DNA from: Gavia stellata
Taxonomy: Eukaryota > Chordata > Aves > Gaviiformes > Gaviidae
DNA: 64,000 nucleotides
Direction of reading: 5' to 3'
NCBI RefSeq assembly: GCF_030936135.1
Contig: NC_082594.1
Coordinates: 104,075,020 to 104,139,019, forward strand
Shown here: positions 52,060 to 64,000 of the stretch, piece by piece
Layout: every line of letters begins with the position of its first letter
How positions within the stretch are numbered: position 1 is the stretch's first letter
Notes under the pieces: model-generated
Seen by the model: the letters and a program-made list of their open reading frames with translations, nothing else
Databases searched by the model: none
What the model was told of the DNA's origin: nothing
Position numbers and translations under genes: made by a program

Positions 52060-53150
52060 ACCTATGTAGTCCAGCGGCAATCACATCGTATAATCCCTTT
52101 CTTAAACTGAGCAAGTGTCTTCCTAAAAGTAGCTAGGTTTCTTGCCATCAATGTTTCTAATGAAAAGCTATTATAACACTTAGTGCTCTAATGATTAGAA
52201 ACCTTGTAATTCCCAGCCCAAACGCGGTGGTGATAGGTTTTATACTCACTTACTCTTCTGGCAAGTATGTAAGCTTAAGCGGTTCTTTTCATAGTTTTTG
52301 CTTGATGGATTTGTAGACAAAAGGAAGGCTCTCATCAGCTTTTGTTTTGCCTGACTAAATAAGACGTGCTGTTAAAAGTTTCCTGTCGTAAGGCATTCTT
52401 TTCAATTCTCTTGCCACTCTTTTAGACTTTCCGTGTATGGATTCAAGTCTGACTTCACCCTGAATGTGACTTGTACAAAATACTCCAGGTAACACCTTAC
52501 TGATGCTTTGCAGAATTTACTGGCTTCATTATCTCTCCTAGAACTTTCCTGGTACATCCCAGGGTCATGTTTGCATTTTCCTTGCAAAACTGGTTTCTTA
52601 CATTTTGTGATCAGCTGTTTTTCCTCAGTTTTTCCTCAATGATTTCCAAATAACTGACTATAAAGTGAGAATTCTGTAGCCATTTATTGTTTTTACTAGT
52701 CCACTTTGCATGCCTGTTGCTCATGTTCTGGTTATTTTGTTCCCCCTGTGTGATGTCTCCTGACTTCATTTTTTCATCAGAGTGATGTCAAGGATATTGA
52801 TAAAAACGCTAAGTAAAATCAGCCCCAAGATTGATCTTTCAGGAAGTTACCATTAGTGACTTACTTTTAACCTGATACTATTCCTTTTCAGTATGATGTA
52901 TGACTATCTAACCTTTATTCAGTTTCTTGTTCACCTCATGTTTTCTCTGCCAATTTCATCATCTCCAGCTTAGTTCATACTTTTCCACATAACATCACAT
53001 CAAAAGCTGCATGGGAGTCTAAGTAGGTTCACTGTGCTTCATTTTTCGTGCTTAAAAATGGAGACAGACACTGCAGTAATGTAGCAAGATGTACTGACTT
53101 TGCCACCATGGCCAAAATCATCATCCATCTGTTGTTCTTAATCGTTATCC
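52060..53150 (-). mobile_element. Ancient CR1 LINE, minus orientation, 3' half
   Basis: The plus strand follows the complement of the CR1 consensus over about 1.1 kb despite heavy decay. Landmarks are the tail-side block near 52064 (TATGTAGTCCAGCGGCAAT), the block with TACAAAATACTCCAGGT (52474), CATCCCAGGGTCATGTTTGC (52556), the finger-region counterpart around 52790-52850 ending near CATTAGTGAC, and the KAFDTV counterpart near 53000 (CACATCAAAAGCTGCATGG). It is far more diverged than the copy at 46-48 kb and probably predates crown birds. Confidence 0.75.
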
Positions 53151-56100
53151 CAGCTTAACAGTACAGAGGTTCTGCTTCTCTCCTTGTCTTTTTGAACACA
53201 CATGCAAAACTTTTTGCTCTGTGTTTTAATGTCTTCATTAAGACTATTTCAAACTGATTTTAACAATTCTTATTTTACATTCTATTTTCTAGCTTCTAAG
53301 ACATAACTTTTTTACAGATCAGCCTTTTTTTATATTACTTTTTAACACTCTGCATATTCATAATATCTTGCTTGAGATGGTTATTTAACCAATTAGGATT
53401 GAAGCCTATTCCTGCACACATTCATTCCCATGCTTCCACCTTTAACCACGATCAAATATTTTTATCGCCTTTTGACCTGAATTAAGACCTCTTTCACATA
53501 CACATCCTGAACTCCCCTCCATAGTTTGATTTATTTCATTCAATTATTCTCATAGTTATTAACACTTGTCATTTTAGAATAGTGAGTTTTAGTTACAGAC
53601 CTACTTTTGTTTATCCTTTGTTTAATTATATTAAATTATTCCATGGTCAGTCATGTAAGGTTATATTCCTTGACATCCTTGAAGTAACATACTCATTACT
53701 TAGCAAAGTCAAAAGTAGTATCATCTTTTTACTGCTTTCCTGACTATTAAGTGAAGAACTATGAAGAAGTTGATGTGAAGAACACTTGGACGTTACTCAT
53801 TTCTGGTCTTTGGATAATTAACTTCTTTTTCCAAGTGTCACATTTCCCAATTACATTTCCCTTTCTAATCATATTACTGAGTTCCCTAACCATACCAAAA
53901 GCCAAACCTTGAGGTTGATACTCCGATAAAACTTTTTGGCTCCCCATTCTCCATAGATACTCCCGGATAAGTCCATGCTGGGTTTTACACGCTGTTCTTT
54001 CTTTTATATTTCTAAGGTGAATAGATTGAATCTTTTTTCACTTCTTTGCTTCCCTACTGACTGATGAAAATTCTTGCCCTTACATCATGACATTGCTTCA
54101 ATACACCATGGCATGGTAATATTTAATCACAGCTGTGGAATTTTTAGACCTGCTAAGGAAAGGTCCAGGGATGACATATTAGAAAGTAAGAATGACAGAT
54201 ACTTGTTTATAGCCCTTCCTGAAAAGATCCCAGAGTGCATGCTAAACTTTACAAACCAATTACCAACTTTTCTATTGGAGGAGTTACATCACTCATCATT
54301 GAAATGCAGCTACCTCAGGGAGAAGGCAAGGAACTTTTTAATAGTGTACAAAAGTATTTCAACACTTCAGGAGAGAAAATGAGTAATACCATAATCAACT
54401 GAGCAGAAAGAGAATGTTTAGGTAAGTAGTCATATATAGTTGTTTTAACTGGATGTAGGCCAGAAACCTAGGAAAAACCTACTGCTAATGCAAAAAAATG
54501 GAATTCGGATTTTTAAGTCACAAATGATCAAGTCCTTTGGTTTACATTTACATCTTAAAATGCAACACCTCAAGCAGCAGAGTTGTAGCAGAGCGTTCCT
54601 TTATAACTGGCTTACCAACATTGCCTCCTTCAGTGGGTAAGAATGATGTCTGATTTCCCCAAGAACCTACACCAATGTGCCTGCAGGCAGATTGGCTCCT
54701 TCAGCTATTTTCAGGGCATTTCTACTTTTTCTTGCCATTTTAAACTGTTAGTTTTTAGAGGTAAATAACGCTAACAAATGTTTTATTGCATTGGTTTCTG
54801 ACAAACAAACTCGCAAGATAAGAGATTTCCTTACTTCCTGCCTGCCCAGATACTGAAGAGAACTCTCTATCAAGACTGCTAGTTTTGAGCGTGCTTTCGC
54901 ATTTTGTCTCCAAAGACTTTGAATGGAGAATTCAGAGAGAAAGAGGGAAAACAGGAAAATGATGTGCACTCACAAGGCAATATTCCTTCTTGACAATTAG
55001 ACATCAGGAGTCCCTTTTAAAAAAGTTAAAAATAATGTGGATTACTCTAATCACTCTGTTAGTCTGTCAGCAGCGCTTGTGACAGTCTAAAATGTAGCTG
55101 TATTCCTTGTTTGTTTTGGCTAGAACCATCACCTAGAGGAAGATGTAAGGGGTTGATTTGGAATCTCTTACAAATGGCAAAATTGCAATGCAGTCAGGCT
55201 CAGTAGGATCATGGCAAGGAATTTACCAAAGAAATAGCTGTTTTGAATGTATGCATATATAATACAGAGACTTCTATTGTTTTTTAATTACATTTTTAAT
55301 GAATATGTATATATCTGCAGGGAGCAATGTGACACAGAAGAGAAACATACTGGCTATAAGGGCAATTCTTGCAAGGCTGTATACAGCAGAAAAAAAAATC
55401 TTCTAGGATACATGTTCAGCAAACATGTTCTAAAACAGATTAAAAATCTCTCCTGTTTAAGAACTTAGGCTGAACTGACATTTTCATTACCTGAGTAATG
55501 GATAATTTCTATGTGTGTCAGTCCACTGGAACTGGAGTGAAACAGAACTTACTGAACAGCTAAGCAGGTGTGACTGAATAAATTCAGAAGTTATCCCAAG
55601 AGGGACAGTTTTTCCTGCATCTCCTTAAGAAAGCTCTTTGGTTGCTAAACCTTTCTCTCCTTGTATGATAGAACATGAAAGTCTATGAGCTAGCCAGAGA
55701 TAACACCTTCCTTTTTGGCTTAGAGAACATTTAACAAGGAAATCAAAGAATATATGCTCAATTTCCAGGATAAAAACAGGTTGACAAATTGCTCAAATTA
55801 TCTGAAATAGTTCTGACATTGTACAGGGCTTTATAGAGAAGCAGCAACACTACAGTTGGTTGGTTATTTAAATTAATTAGTGTTAGAGAAAACTGTAATA
55901 AACACCAATCTTGTCTTATTGTAGGCATCTGAGTAGGTATAAATACAGCAGATTAAATCTTTACCTATTTTAAATCATTACAACTTTACTGACTTCAGCA
56001 GTCATAGCTACTCCAGTGTTCAAAAACAGAAGACAGAAAAAATGGACAGAACAATTATAATTGTCCCTATACATTTCAGAGTAAATTTGTTGTCAATCTT

Positions 56101-56994
56101 CAGAAAATTATCACTGTCATGGAAAATCAGTGAAAATCTGTTTAACAAATGCGACAGATAGCATACGAATAGCTTAGGTTAGAATAGGAGATAAAATAAA
56201 ATCGGAAATACTATAATAAGCATACCTGTATATATAATGGCATTATATAAAGATGGTATTGTATATACATGATATATGTTACATGATGATGTGTGTATAT
56301 ATTTTTATATGCATACATAATCATATTTATTGTGTATTGGTTTTGTAAAGAAGCTCATAAATGGATGATGGAAAGCTGTTGAAGCCAGGGAAAGAGTCTG
56401 ACTTTCCGGAGAATAGATAAGGATGCTAGAGAAGGCAAGAGAATAAAATGCGATTGAAGCTTTTAAAGGAGTGAATGAACTACATTGTATGAACTGAAGA
56501 AATTGAAACTCTAAGTGAGTTCTCAGGAACTCATAAAACTTAAAGGCAAGAAATGTATTTTTTTCACACTATATAATTAAGTAATAGAACTAATTTTCAA
56601 AATATGTAAATGAAGCCAACAGTCTGAAGCAATTTATTTAAGGAACATTAACACTTTTGCTTCAGATAAAAAGCTGCTGTCCACAAATGGGCATTTAGAG
56701 TAAGGTTTATTAAACGGTCAGCTTATTCAGACATTATGCACTTAGTTTAAATTCTGATGGGATTACTCTACATTAAGAGTGACTACTGGGAGTCGTTAGT
56801 AGAAAAAAATGTCATTTTCTGTTGACTTGCTGAAGCAGGTTACACCAGGAGTACCAGGAGAAACTCGCTAAGCAAAGTGATTCAGTTTGAACTGAGTCAT
56901 CTTTAAGGACTGTTCCCTAAGAACAACCAAACATTGTGAGAAGGTTTGAACTGATTATTTTTTATCTTACTATTTCTATTAAAAGGCCTCTAAT
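53151..56994. other. AT-rich intergenic DNA, possibly older CR1 5' sequence at its left
   Basis: From 53150 to about 53960 the sequence may continue the ancient CR1 into its endonuclease part, but similarity is too weak for me to call. No gene is seen in the rest. A TA-rich stretch lies at about 56215-56340. A 102-codon open frame at 54074-54382 has no support. Confidence 0.4.
56215..56340. repeat. TA-rich low-complexity tract
   Basis: Alternating TATATA and CATATA units with little G or C. It probably derives from a decayed dinucleotide repeat. Confidence 0.6.
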
Positions 56995-56997
56995 TAT

Positions 56998-57335
56998 AGG
57001 ATCAAAGAGTCACTCAGGTGGGAAGGGGCTTCAGGTTTCTGGTCCAACCTCCTGCCCAAAGCAGGGGCATCTCTGGGATCAGACCAGGCTGCTGAGGGCT
57101 TTCTCCAGGCAGGTCTTGACACCCTCCAAAGATGGAGCCTGCCGAACCTCACTGGTTCCACTGCTTGATTGTCCTCAGGGTGAGAATCTTTTTCTTTATA
57201 TCCTGCCTGAATCTCTGTTTGTTTCAAGTTGTGTCCACTGCTTCTTGTCCTTCCACCAGAGAACTGGTCCTCCTGGCTGTCATCTGAAAACTTGCTTGGG
57301 AGTCCTTTATTATACAACGTGCTTGTAAAAACGTC
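56998..57335 (-). mobile_element. CR1 3' end fragment, minus orientation
   Basis: The plus strand matches the complement of a second CR1 subfamily's 3' end: GGTCCAACCTCCTGCCCAAA, then the block around TTCTCCAGGCAGG, then a Tyr/Phe-coding counterpart (GTGAGAATCTTTTTCTTTA) and TTCAAGTTGTGTCCACTGC. It is moderately diverged and lacks coding capacity. Confidence 0.8.
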
Positions 57336-60089
57336 AGGGAAAACACGCACCCTGCAGAAGATCTCGTGTACCACCTTCTTGCTGACACCACTGATACTGA
57401 TTACACTGACACTGATACTTGATTAGGCAGGCTGTGGTTCTTGCATTTGTAAATGTTATGTCTCTCTTTTTCTTTTTGTTTGGATATATTATGAACGTTT
57501 TGCCAGCACCTTCTTATCCATACTATTTCCTGGACAATTTTAATGTGTTCCTATAGTCAGTAAAGGAAAGCGTGACTGTTAAGAAACTAAACAAAATCTG
57601 CATGTAATTATGTTTTGGGTGGCAGTTTTCCCTGTGTGTATTTTAGTATGAAAATCTAATAAAGAGATATTAAAAAAGATTTTCATTTCAAAACAACCTT
57701 GAAATGTCTTTCATAATGACATTTGATACTCCGTTACAGTCATGCTTCAAAAGCAGGGGGGTTAGGCAGCTGTCCACCAAAACACTGGATGTTGATGTAG
57801 CAAGCTTAGTAGGTACTGGATAAAATATGTCATCAGGCACCTCAGAGGAAAGATTTTCTTGAGGGTTATATAAATAAAGCATCTTGACAGACTTAGGAAC
57901 AGGACACTAACGTTATGCAAAATATGTTGTCTATAGCTGTATGTATTGTAAATGATTGATAAGTATGCATTGTAAAAGTTCAGGTCATAGGTATTCACAT
58001 AAGGCTATTTTAGTAGAATCATTTCTAAAATCATACGTTGTTGAGTCAAAAAAAGAACAGCAAAATTTGGCCCATAATGAAGGAATTTGTCACAGTAAAA
58101 GACAGTCAAGATAAGACTGCCACCAAAATAGTCTAACTTAATGCTAAGGACTATGGATGGGAGTCCTCATTTGCTATGGCTTTCCATAGCAACAAACATT
58201 TGCTAGCACTTAATAAATAAAGAAGCAAGCCTGTATTTCATGGGTTACGCAGGTTTTCAAATAACTTTACATCAAGACTTTTCTTTAAATATGTTTCCTA
58301 GCTTTTTTAAGGAAAAGTAGAAGGAGAAGATACAAAAAAGCATGACAGAGAAGAAACTAAATATACTGTGGGAAGGAGCCTGAAGATTAGCTTCTTTCTG
58401 GTTGAGTTAGCCTGATCTACAAACAGATTGTGAGATTTGGGGAACTTTTTTTTTTGGCTTGTAAGGCTACGTAATGTAACATTTTCATTGGACTACACTC
58501 AAACTGGATCTTTGTCCAGCAACAACAACCTCCTTAAGCTGTCTGTTTTTCACATGCACACCTGTTAATATATTTTAAAGGAAATACTAAAAATATGTTA
58601 CAAGTAGAGACATAACATATGTCAGTAAGGATAAATGAGGTGATTTAGAATTGTATTAAAATCTTCAAGGTGCCTGGTTGGTGAGCTATGCTCTAGAGCG
58701 TTGCAGATTGACCTCAGCTGGAAACAGGATATAGCCGAGCAAGTAAAATTGCTGCAACGGATCCTCATCACTCCTGCTCTCTTTGTGTAGCACATTGCAT
58801 TCTCGCTTTGGTCTCTTAGCATGGAGCTAAAGTTTGTCAGAAATGTTGGAAAATACTTTGTGATCTGTAGTGAGTTGGGTCAAACGTAGTGAAAGCTCTG
58901 TAGATCTGCGTCCATCGTACAGCTGCATGCAAACTTGGAAGACTGAACCCAAAAGATCCATTTGGTCCCTTTCAGCAGGAAATCCCCAGCTGGGATCAAA
59001 GAGGGAAATTAAAGAGTGGAGATTTAAAGCTGCAAAGGCTGAGAAGCAACTCACAGGGACAAATTTCCTAGCAAGAAGAAACATTATAAAACAAAAGGCA
59101 AGCTCCACCTTGAAACAAGGAAAATGTTATTTGCTTTAGAAAGATCTAAATTATTTCTTGTATTGTAGAAGATAAATTGCAATTTGTTTTCCTTTTGCTG
59201 AATCTTTACGTGTTTTCTTCAACTGTCACCTGTATTAATGATAAATTGGAATGTGCCAGAAGAGGTGGGGGACTTTTGACCTCCTGGGGCACCTTTGGTG
59301 CCTAGACACAAGGACTGGCAGCACCTGTTTTTTTGGAGACTTATTTCAGGAAAGTGTGGGGGTTAGTCTGCCCTCATGAAGCATGCTGCTGAGCTGATGG
59401 CTGGATCCTTCCTTATCAGGGAGAATCTAAAGTCTTTTAAGCCCAGCGTATGCATACTGACATAGAAATAGGATGAATAGCTACAGAAAGGATTCACTGG
59501 CAGTGTTAATTTAAATACTAGATGACCATAAATGCAAATATAAATTAGTTAGATATCAAAATTGCAATTTTATTTTTCTTCTAAAGGAGCACTGCTTTCT
59601 AAAGGGAGTAAATGCTCCCTAAATTGTAGACACCCTTTAGTTATCTATAATACCCTCACTTTACAAACAACAATATTTTGAAGCATCACTTTCAAAACTC
59701 TAATAACTTGAACAGATGTTCAGTCAAACAAATATTTTATGAGACGTGTCAGTAAGCTCTAGGAGATAAAATTTGGGATGGAAATCAAAACTTGTAAATA
59801 GATACATAAACAAGGCCACTATTTAATAGGTCCACAGCAATTGCACATGGAAGAAAAACATTATAAATCCTTTCTGCCTGTCATAATTCAGTACATATAT
59901 TAAAGAAAGCAAAACTAATCACACACCGAAAGGTGGGCTGGTGGTCTGATTAGCTAATGCAATTCTCCCAAATAAAATTATTTTTTTCTAAAATATGTTA
60001 GATATTACAGTTAAACCTATCAAATAAAAATTCATATGGCCATGTTTTTTTCATTTCCAGCTTAAAATAACAATACTGACCTTGGCACG
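57336..60089. other. Intergenic DNA, no feature recognised
   Basis: Ordinary AT-rich sequence. A 93-codon minus-strand frame at 58827-59108 resembles no family I know. No RNA gene was seen. Confidence 0.4.
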
Positions 60090-60270
60090 AGCTAAATTCT
60101 TGAGATTAATGACCAGCTTGGGTTAATGATCCTTAGCTGTGCTGCTGACCTTCATCTCCTCCCAGCCAGTCATTAATCCTCAGGAAATTTACTGCACCGT
60201 GATTGTTAATTACTTACGTAGCCCACGTACAAACCTCAGCAGCTGGTGAATATGTAAGTGGTACTTTGCA
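60090..60270. promoter_or_regulatory. Candidate conserved enhancer-like cluster of homeodomain and E-box sites
   Basis: Within 180 bases there are at least five TAAT/ATTA cores (including GATTAATGACC, GGGTTAATGATC, GTCATTAATCC and TTGTTAATTAC) and an E-box CAGCTG near 60240. The density is higher than in the flanks and is typical of developmental enhancers in gene deserts. Only composition supports this. Confidence 0.3.
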
Positions 60271-61344
60271 CTGCAAACTCTTACAACAGAAAACAGCAAA
60301 ACCAGCTTTGAAACTTTAAAAAATCAGAAAGGCAAATCATATGATTTTGATCAAAGTATTAGTAACAGCCTTCACTGTGCGGTGTTTTCTCTGTATAAGC
60401 CTTGGAGCAATTAGTGAAGACTATTACAGAATACGAAAAATGTAGTGTTTGGCATTGACTATCTGGTCCAGGCATTTCTAAAACAGCTATCAACTTTGAA
60501 TTTAAATGCCAAATACAATATTTTGCCTTGATGTAATTCTTCAAAGTACCATTCATTCTCCTTTCACTGGAAATGGTGCAAATCAGAGCAATGCTTTTAT
60601 GAAGGTATAAAATGAGTGGGGAGCCTTTTGCTCATCAATTGTTTTTCCCTACCCACCTGTCACACAGTTAACTCTTGCACTTCACTACAGCTTATAGATG
60701 AAGATTACGAGGCAGAGAGAAGATGTGTTTGCCTAAGACCTTAGAAATAGCCATGTATGGAGTTATAATTAGAAGATGTGATTTTTCTAGTTAATGCTGA
60801 TGTTAGTGTTCATTCCTGAGGATCATTTTTCCTTCTGTGTCTGTGCTAAGGATGTGATGTTTATACATCTGATGCCTGTATGTAAACCAGAGTTGACTTC
60901 CCTAGCACTAAGAAGTTCAGCAGAGTTCCAGATACAGAAACAAATAGGAAGAAAAATAAGTGCTATGATACTCCTTTCTACAGCTTTTTGAACTGGCAGT
61001 TCTGGAAAAACAAAGAAACAGCACAAAACCCATGACTGAAATCAGACATAAATACTTCATGGTGTCAAAGGTCTTACTGTTAAATTTGGATCTAAATAAA
61101 CTTCCTTTTCCCTCCAAAAATGCACAAACAAGAAACCAGGAGTTTGAGCAGAACAACATCCTAGAATACTTTGGCCACTTAAGTTAATGTCTGTAGAACT
61201 TAAGCAAAGCCACTTTTCCTTGCAAATTAATGGCTTTAAAGACCAAGGAGGCTAGTTACTAGAGTGCAGACCACCCTCCCAGGAGGGGAGCTGTATAACC
61301 TCAAACAGGGTATAGGGAACACCCGTTATGAAAACACCCATTTG
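60271..61344. other. Intergenic DNA, no feature recognised
   Basis: AT-rich sequence with no gene, repeat or RNA gene that I can support. Confidence 0.4.
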
Positions 61345-61600
61345 CTTTGCAGGCTGCCTCCTGCCTTGCAGGTGGTGCGGGGACAGAAGCACCTGCACAG
61401 CCGCGCGCCCTACGGCGGGGCGCGGGAACGAAGCGGGTCATTTCTTGGGTGAAGCTGAGTGGCGGCCGGGGACGAGTGCACAAGTTTACCCTTTCCTTTG
61501 AAGCACTCCGGCTTGGTCTCGCGGGCGCACACGAGTGGCCTGCCGCCCGCGCCCTCACCCGGACCCCCTAGCCTGGGCTCTGAAACCGCCCACAAATAGC
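61345..61600. promoter_or_regulatory. Isolated CpG-rich patch in the gene-poor region
   Basis: About 220 bases with many CpG (CCGCGCGCCC, GGCGGGGCGCGGG, CTCGCGGGCGC) in otherwise CpG-poor DNA. Unmethylated promoters commonly look like this. No protein-coding exon is attached, so a non-coding transcript or an alternative distal promoter is possible. Confidence 0.4.
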
Positions 61601-64000
61601 TAGCCGTGTGCGACACATCTTATTTAAAGATAAATTTGAGATTTATCCTGCCGCTAATGCCGCAATAAGAAGTCGTGCCTGGGCAAGGGGGCTTATTCTC
61701 CATCCGTCCATGAGCATCTCGAGCACTCCATAGCGGGGGGAGTAGGAAAAAATTAATTCCCCAGTCATCAGCAGGCTGAATAATGTCAGCCCAGCTCTGC
61801 GTCGTGCTGGTAGCAGTCAGAGGCCAGACTTGGCATGGTTTGCTTCACTGTGGAGCCCCTGTTCCACCTGGGATGGTGGCAGGCTCTCTACAGGTCTTCT
61901 GAAGCTGGCTGCTCTTCATTGAGAAAAGATGGGACACCCATTAAAATAGGAAAAAAAACCCCAACCCAAAAAACCCCGTTGTGTTCTTAAACCCTTAGTC
62001 ATTACTGCACGTTTGTAAATGGTTTTGCTAAGGAGACAAGATCTTACTTAATTTAAAATTGCACAGCATCCTCCATCCTCTTCCATTCTTTGTGACTTTC
62101 TCATTTCAGTTTTCTACCAACCTAGGCCCTGCATTGCCTGCCAGCAGTGTTCTGGCTAAGCAAAATTGGATGAGAAGCTGTGGAATTGCTGTATTTTAAC
62201 CAACTGGGAAGATAACCAGTGAAAGATGTAAGGCATTTTTTTTCCCATAAACAATTGATCACAATATCATCCCAGCATTCCCAGGTCTGCCAGTCTGAGA
62301 GGCAAAAAAACCCCAGGAACAGAAATAAAACAGCTACTAAATGTTTTATTTCCAGTGTAATTTCTGGCTCTGTGCAGATGCGGACGGAGCATGTGAAGGA
62401 GTGGTTTTCCCAAGAGAAGAAAAAGCATCGAAATGCAGTTACTTTATAAGGACTGTTGTTATGGCAAAACCACTTTTTAACGAGAAGGAGAAGAGTCATC
62501 TTTCTTCACACACTATATATAACTTCATAAACCCCCTCTTTGAACTATTTGCATGCAACATAAGCTGCATCCAAAAATCCACAAAATTCTTTAAAAAGTT
62601 AATGTTTTATTGAAAGTTTCCCCACTACATTTTCATAATACAGAAGTACAAACAATTTGACTTTTCTCTAGGTCTATGAGGATTTTACTGAGATTTTACC
62701 AACAGGGAGTTTATCTTTTGAAGCCCCGTGGTCTGAAGAGGTAAAGATGGAAATCTTCAGTCAGCAGCAAGATGTTCAGAAAAACAGCTGAATTCAGCTA
62801 AGGACTTATTTTCTGGGGACAGCAGTGGATGCTGGAGGTGGCACTTGGTTGCCATAACAAGGGACAAGATGCTGAAGATTTCCAGGGGTCAGTCAACCTG
62901 GCTGCTGGGAAAAGAAGAAGAGTGAGTGGATGAATAATGAAGGAAGGAATAGGCACTTTCCATCTCAAGTAGCCTGCAACACCATTTTAATATAGCAAGC
63001 AGCTTGATGTACATCTTGGATTACCAGCTAAGATGTAGATTTTTACTTATTTTCAGGGTGGCTGCAAGAACTTATTAAGATAATGTGCGAGTAACAGAAC
63101 TTCATTGTTTTGGTCAATCCATAACACGAACTGAAATGTTTTTTTTCTCTGTATCTCTTTTGACCTTATGACATTTCATTAACATGAAGTTTATCTAAAA
63201 ATTCTTTTTTCAAATATTTTTTCTAATGTCACACTGACATTTGAATATGAGTGATATTTTTAGGAATGTCAGCAATACAGGTAATAAAAGTTAATGGTTT
63301 AACTAAAAGTAAAAAATTTCGCATGACTTGTCACCCTTTCAGTCCTTTTTCAGCTCTGTCTCAATATTCCATACCTGAAGCAAACATCCTCAAATATTTG
63401 GTTATTGATTAACAGCAGCTAGCTTGAAAAGACTTCTAGAAATGGAGAGCTATGTAGACAAACAGACAATGAAAGATAGTTTTGGTATCTCAACACAGAT
63501 TTCTTTCTTTCCTTTTGGCAGAAAAGGAATATATTAATGAAGAGCTCAGGTTACTAAATATATATGACGTGCATACGTTCAGTACTGACAGAAGTAGCTT
63601 AGTGCCAGCTGAGATTTTCCAAAGTCCCTGCAAATCCTTGCTTAAAGGATCGTTATGCATAATTATGTATCAGTGGCTGCAATTTGATGATTTTCATTAA
63701 AAAACACATTGAAGGAAGAAGATGCAGAAGGCAGAATAACGGTCTTTTTAATAGATTAACAATAGAATTGAATTAAAATTTCGTAGGTGAATTTAAGGTT
63801 TATATTCCTTAACTTTTGAATGCCTCACTTTACAACTGTAATTTTATTTTAGTGTAGTTAAAATGCGCATGTAAAGGAAGAAGAAGATGCACTGAATCAA
63901 TATACTCTAATATCACCAAAAACCTGCCATAAAAGTAATGGATATCTCTGCAATAAAAGCAGTTTGTCTGGAGATCTTCATGTTGATATTTTTCTTCATT
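61601..64000. other. Intergenic DNA to the window edge, no feature recognised
   Basis: AT-rich. A 125-codon minus-strand frame at 62122-62499 is hydrophobic and unlike any family I know, and I treat it as chance. No repeat was identified. Confidence 0.4.

Noticed and set aside
62122-62499. 125-codon minus-strand frame near the right edge
   Set aside because: Aromatic and hydrophobic composition from T-rich DNA; no homology recognised and no promoter or splice sites.

Overview
The window is vertebrate nuclear DNA, almost certainly from a bird. Genes are split into many short exons with long AT-rich introns, promoters sit in CpG islands, and the repeats are CR1 LINEs, including one with an uninterrupted reverse-transcriptase frame, plus a solo retroviral LTR. 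Gene content (RWDD2B, LTN1, N6AMT1, and a promoter that should be that of USP16) matches the block on human chromosome 21q21.3. I cannot name the species from the sequence.

Layout. Bases 1-1,215 are a CpG island that looks like a bidirectional promoter: a donor-bearing candidate 5' UTR exon faces left (presumed USP16) and RWDD2B runs right (1,464-3,848, 4 coding exons, 292 aa). A 1.5 kb gap leads to the LTN1 CpG island. LTN1 (listerin) fills 5,325-36,424 with 30 coding exons that join in frame to 1,770 codons and end in a complete C4HC3 RING. Its introns hold two CR1 copies and one GC-AG intron. About 4.7 kb of unassigned DNA follows, with a 114-codon leftward open frame and several exon-like rightward segments. 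N6AMT1 is on the minus strand (46,043-41,116, 6 exons, 218 aa), convergent with LTN1. A 5'-truncated CR1 has inserted in the CpG-rich DNA just upstream of N6AMT1. Beyond it lie a solo LTR with 4-bp flanking repeats, a very old CR1, a smaller CR1 tail, a homeodomain-site-like cluster and an isolated CpG patch; 49.4-64 kb is otherwise gene-poor.

How the genes relate. Listerin ubiquitylates nascent chains trapped on 60S subunits, and N6AMT1 (with TRMT112) methylates the GGQ glutamine of the termination factor eRF1, so the two convergent neighbours act on terminating or stalled ribosomes. This is established for the families; any co-regulation here is speculation.

Exon coordinates were placed by hand from splice sites, reading-frame continuity and remembered vertebrate homologues. 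No search was run. I found no clear new biological system; the best leads are the unassigned open frame at 37.35-37.69 kb, the inverted orientation of N6AMT1 relative to the human order, and the CR1 insertion at its promoter.
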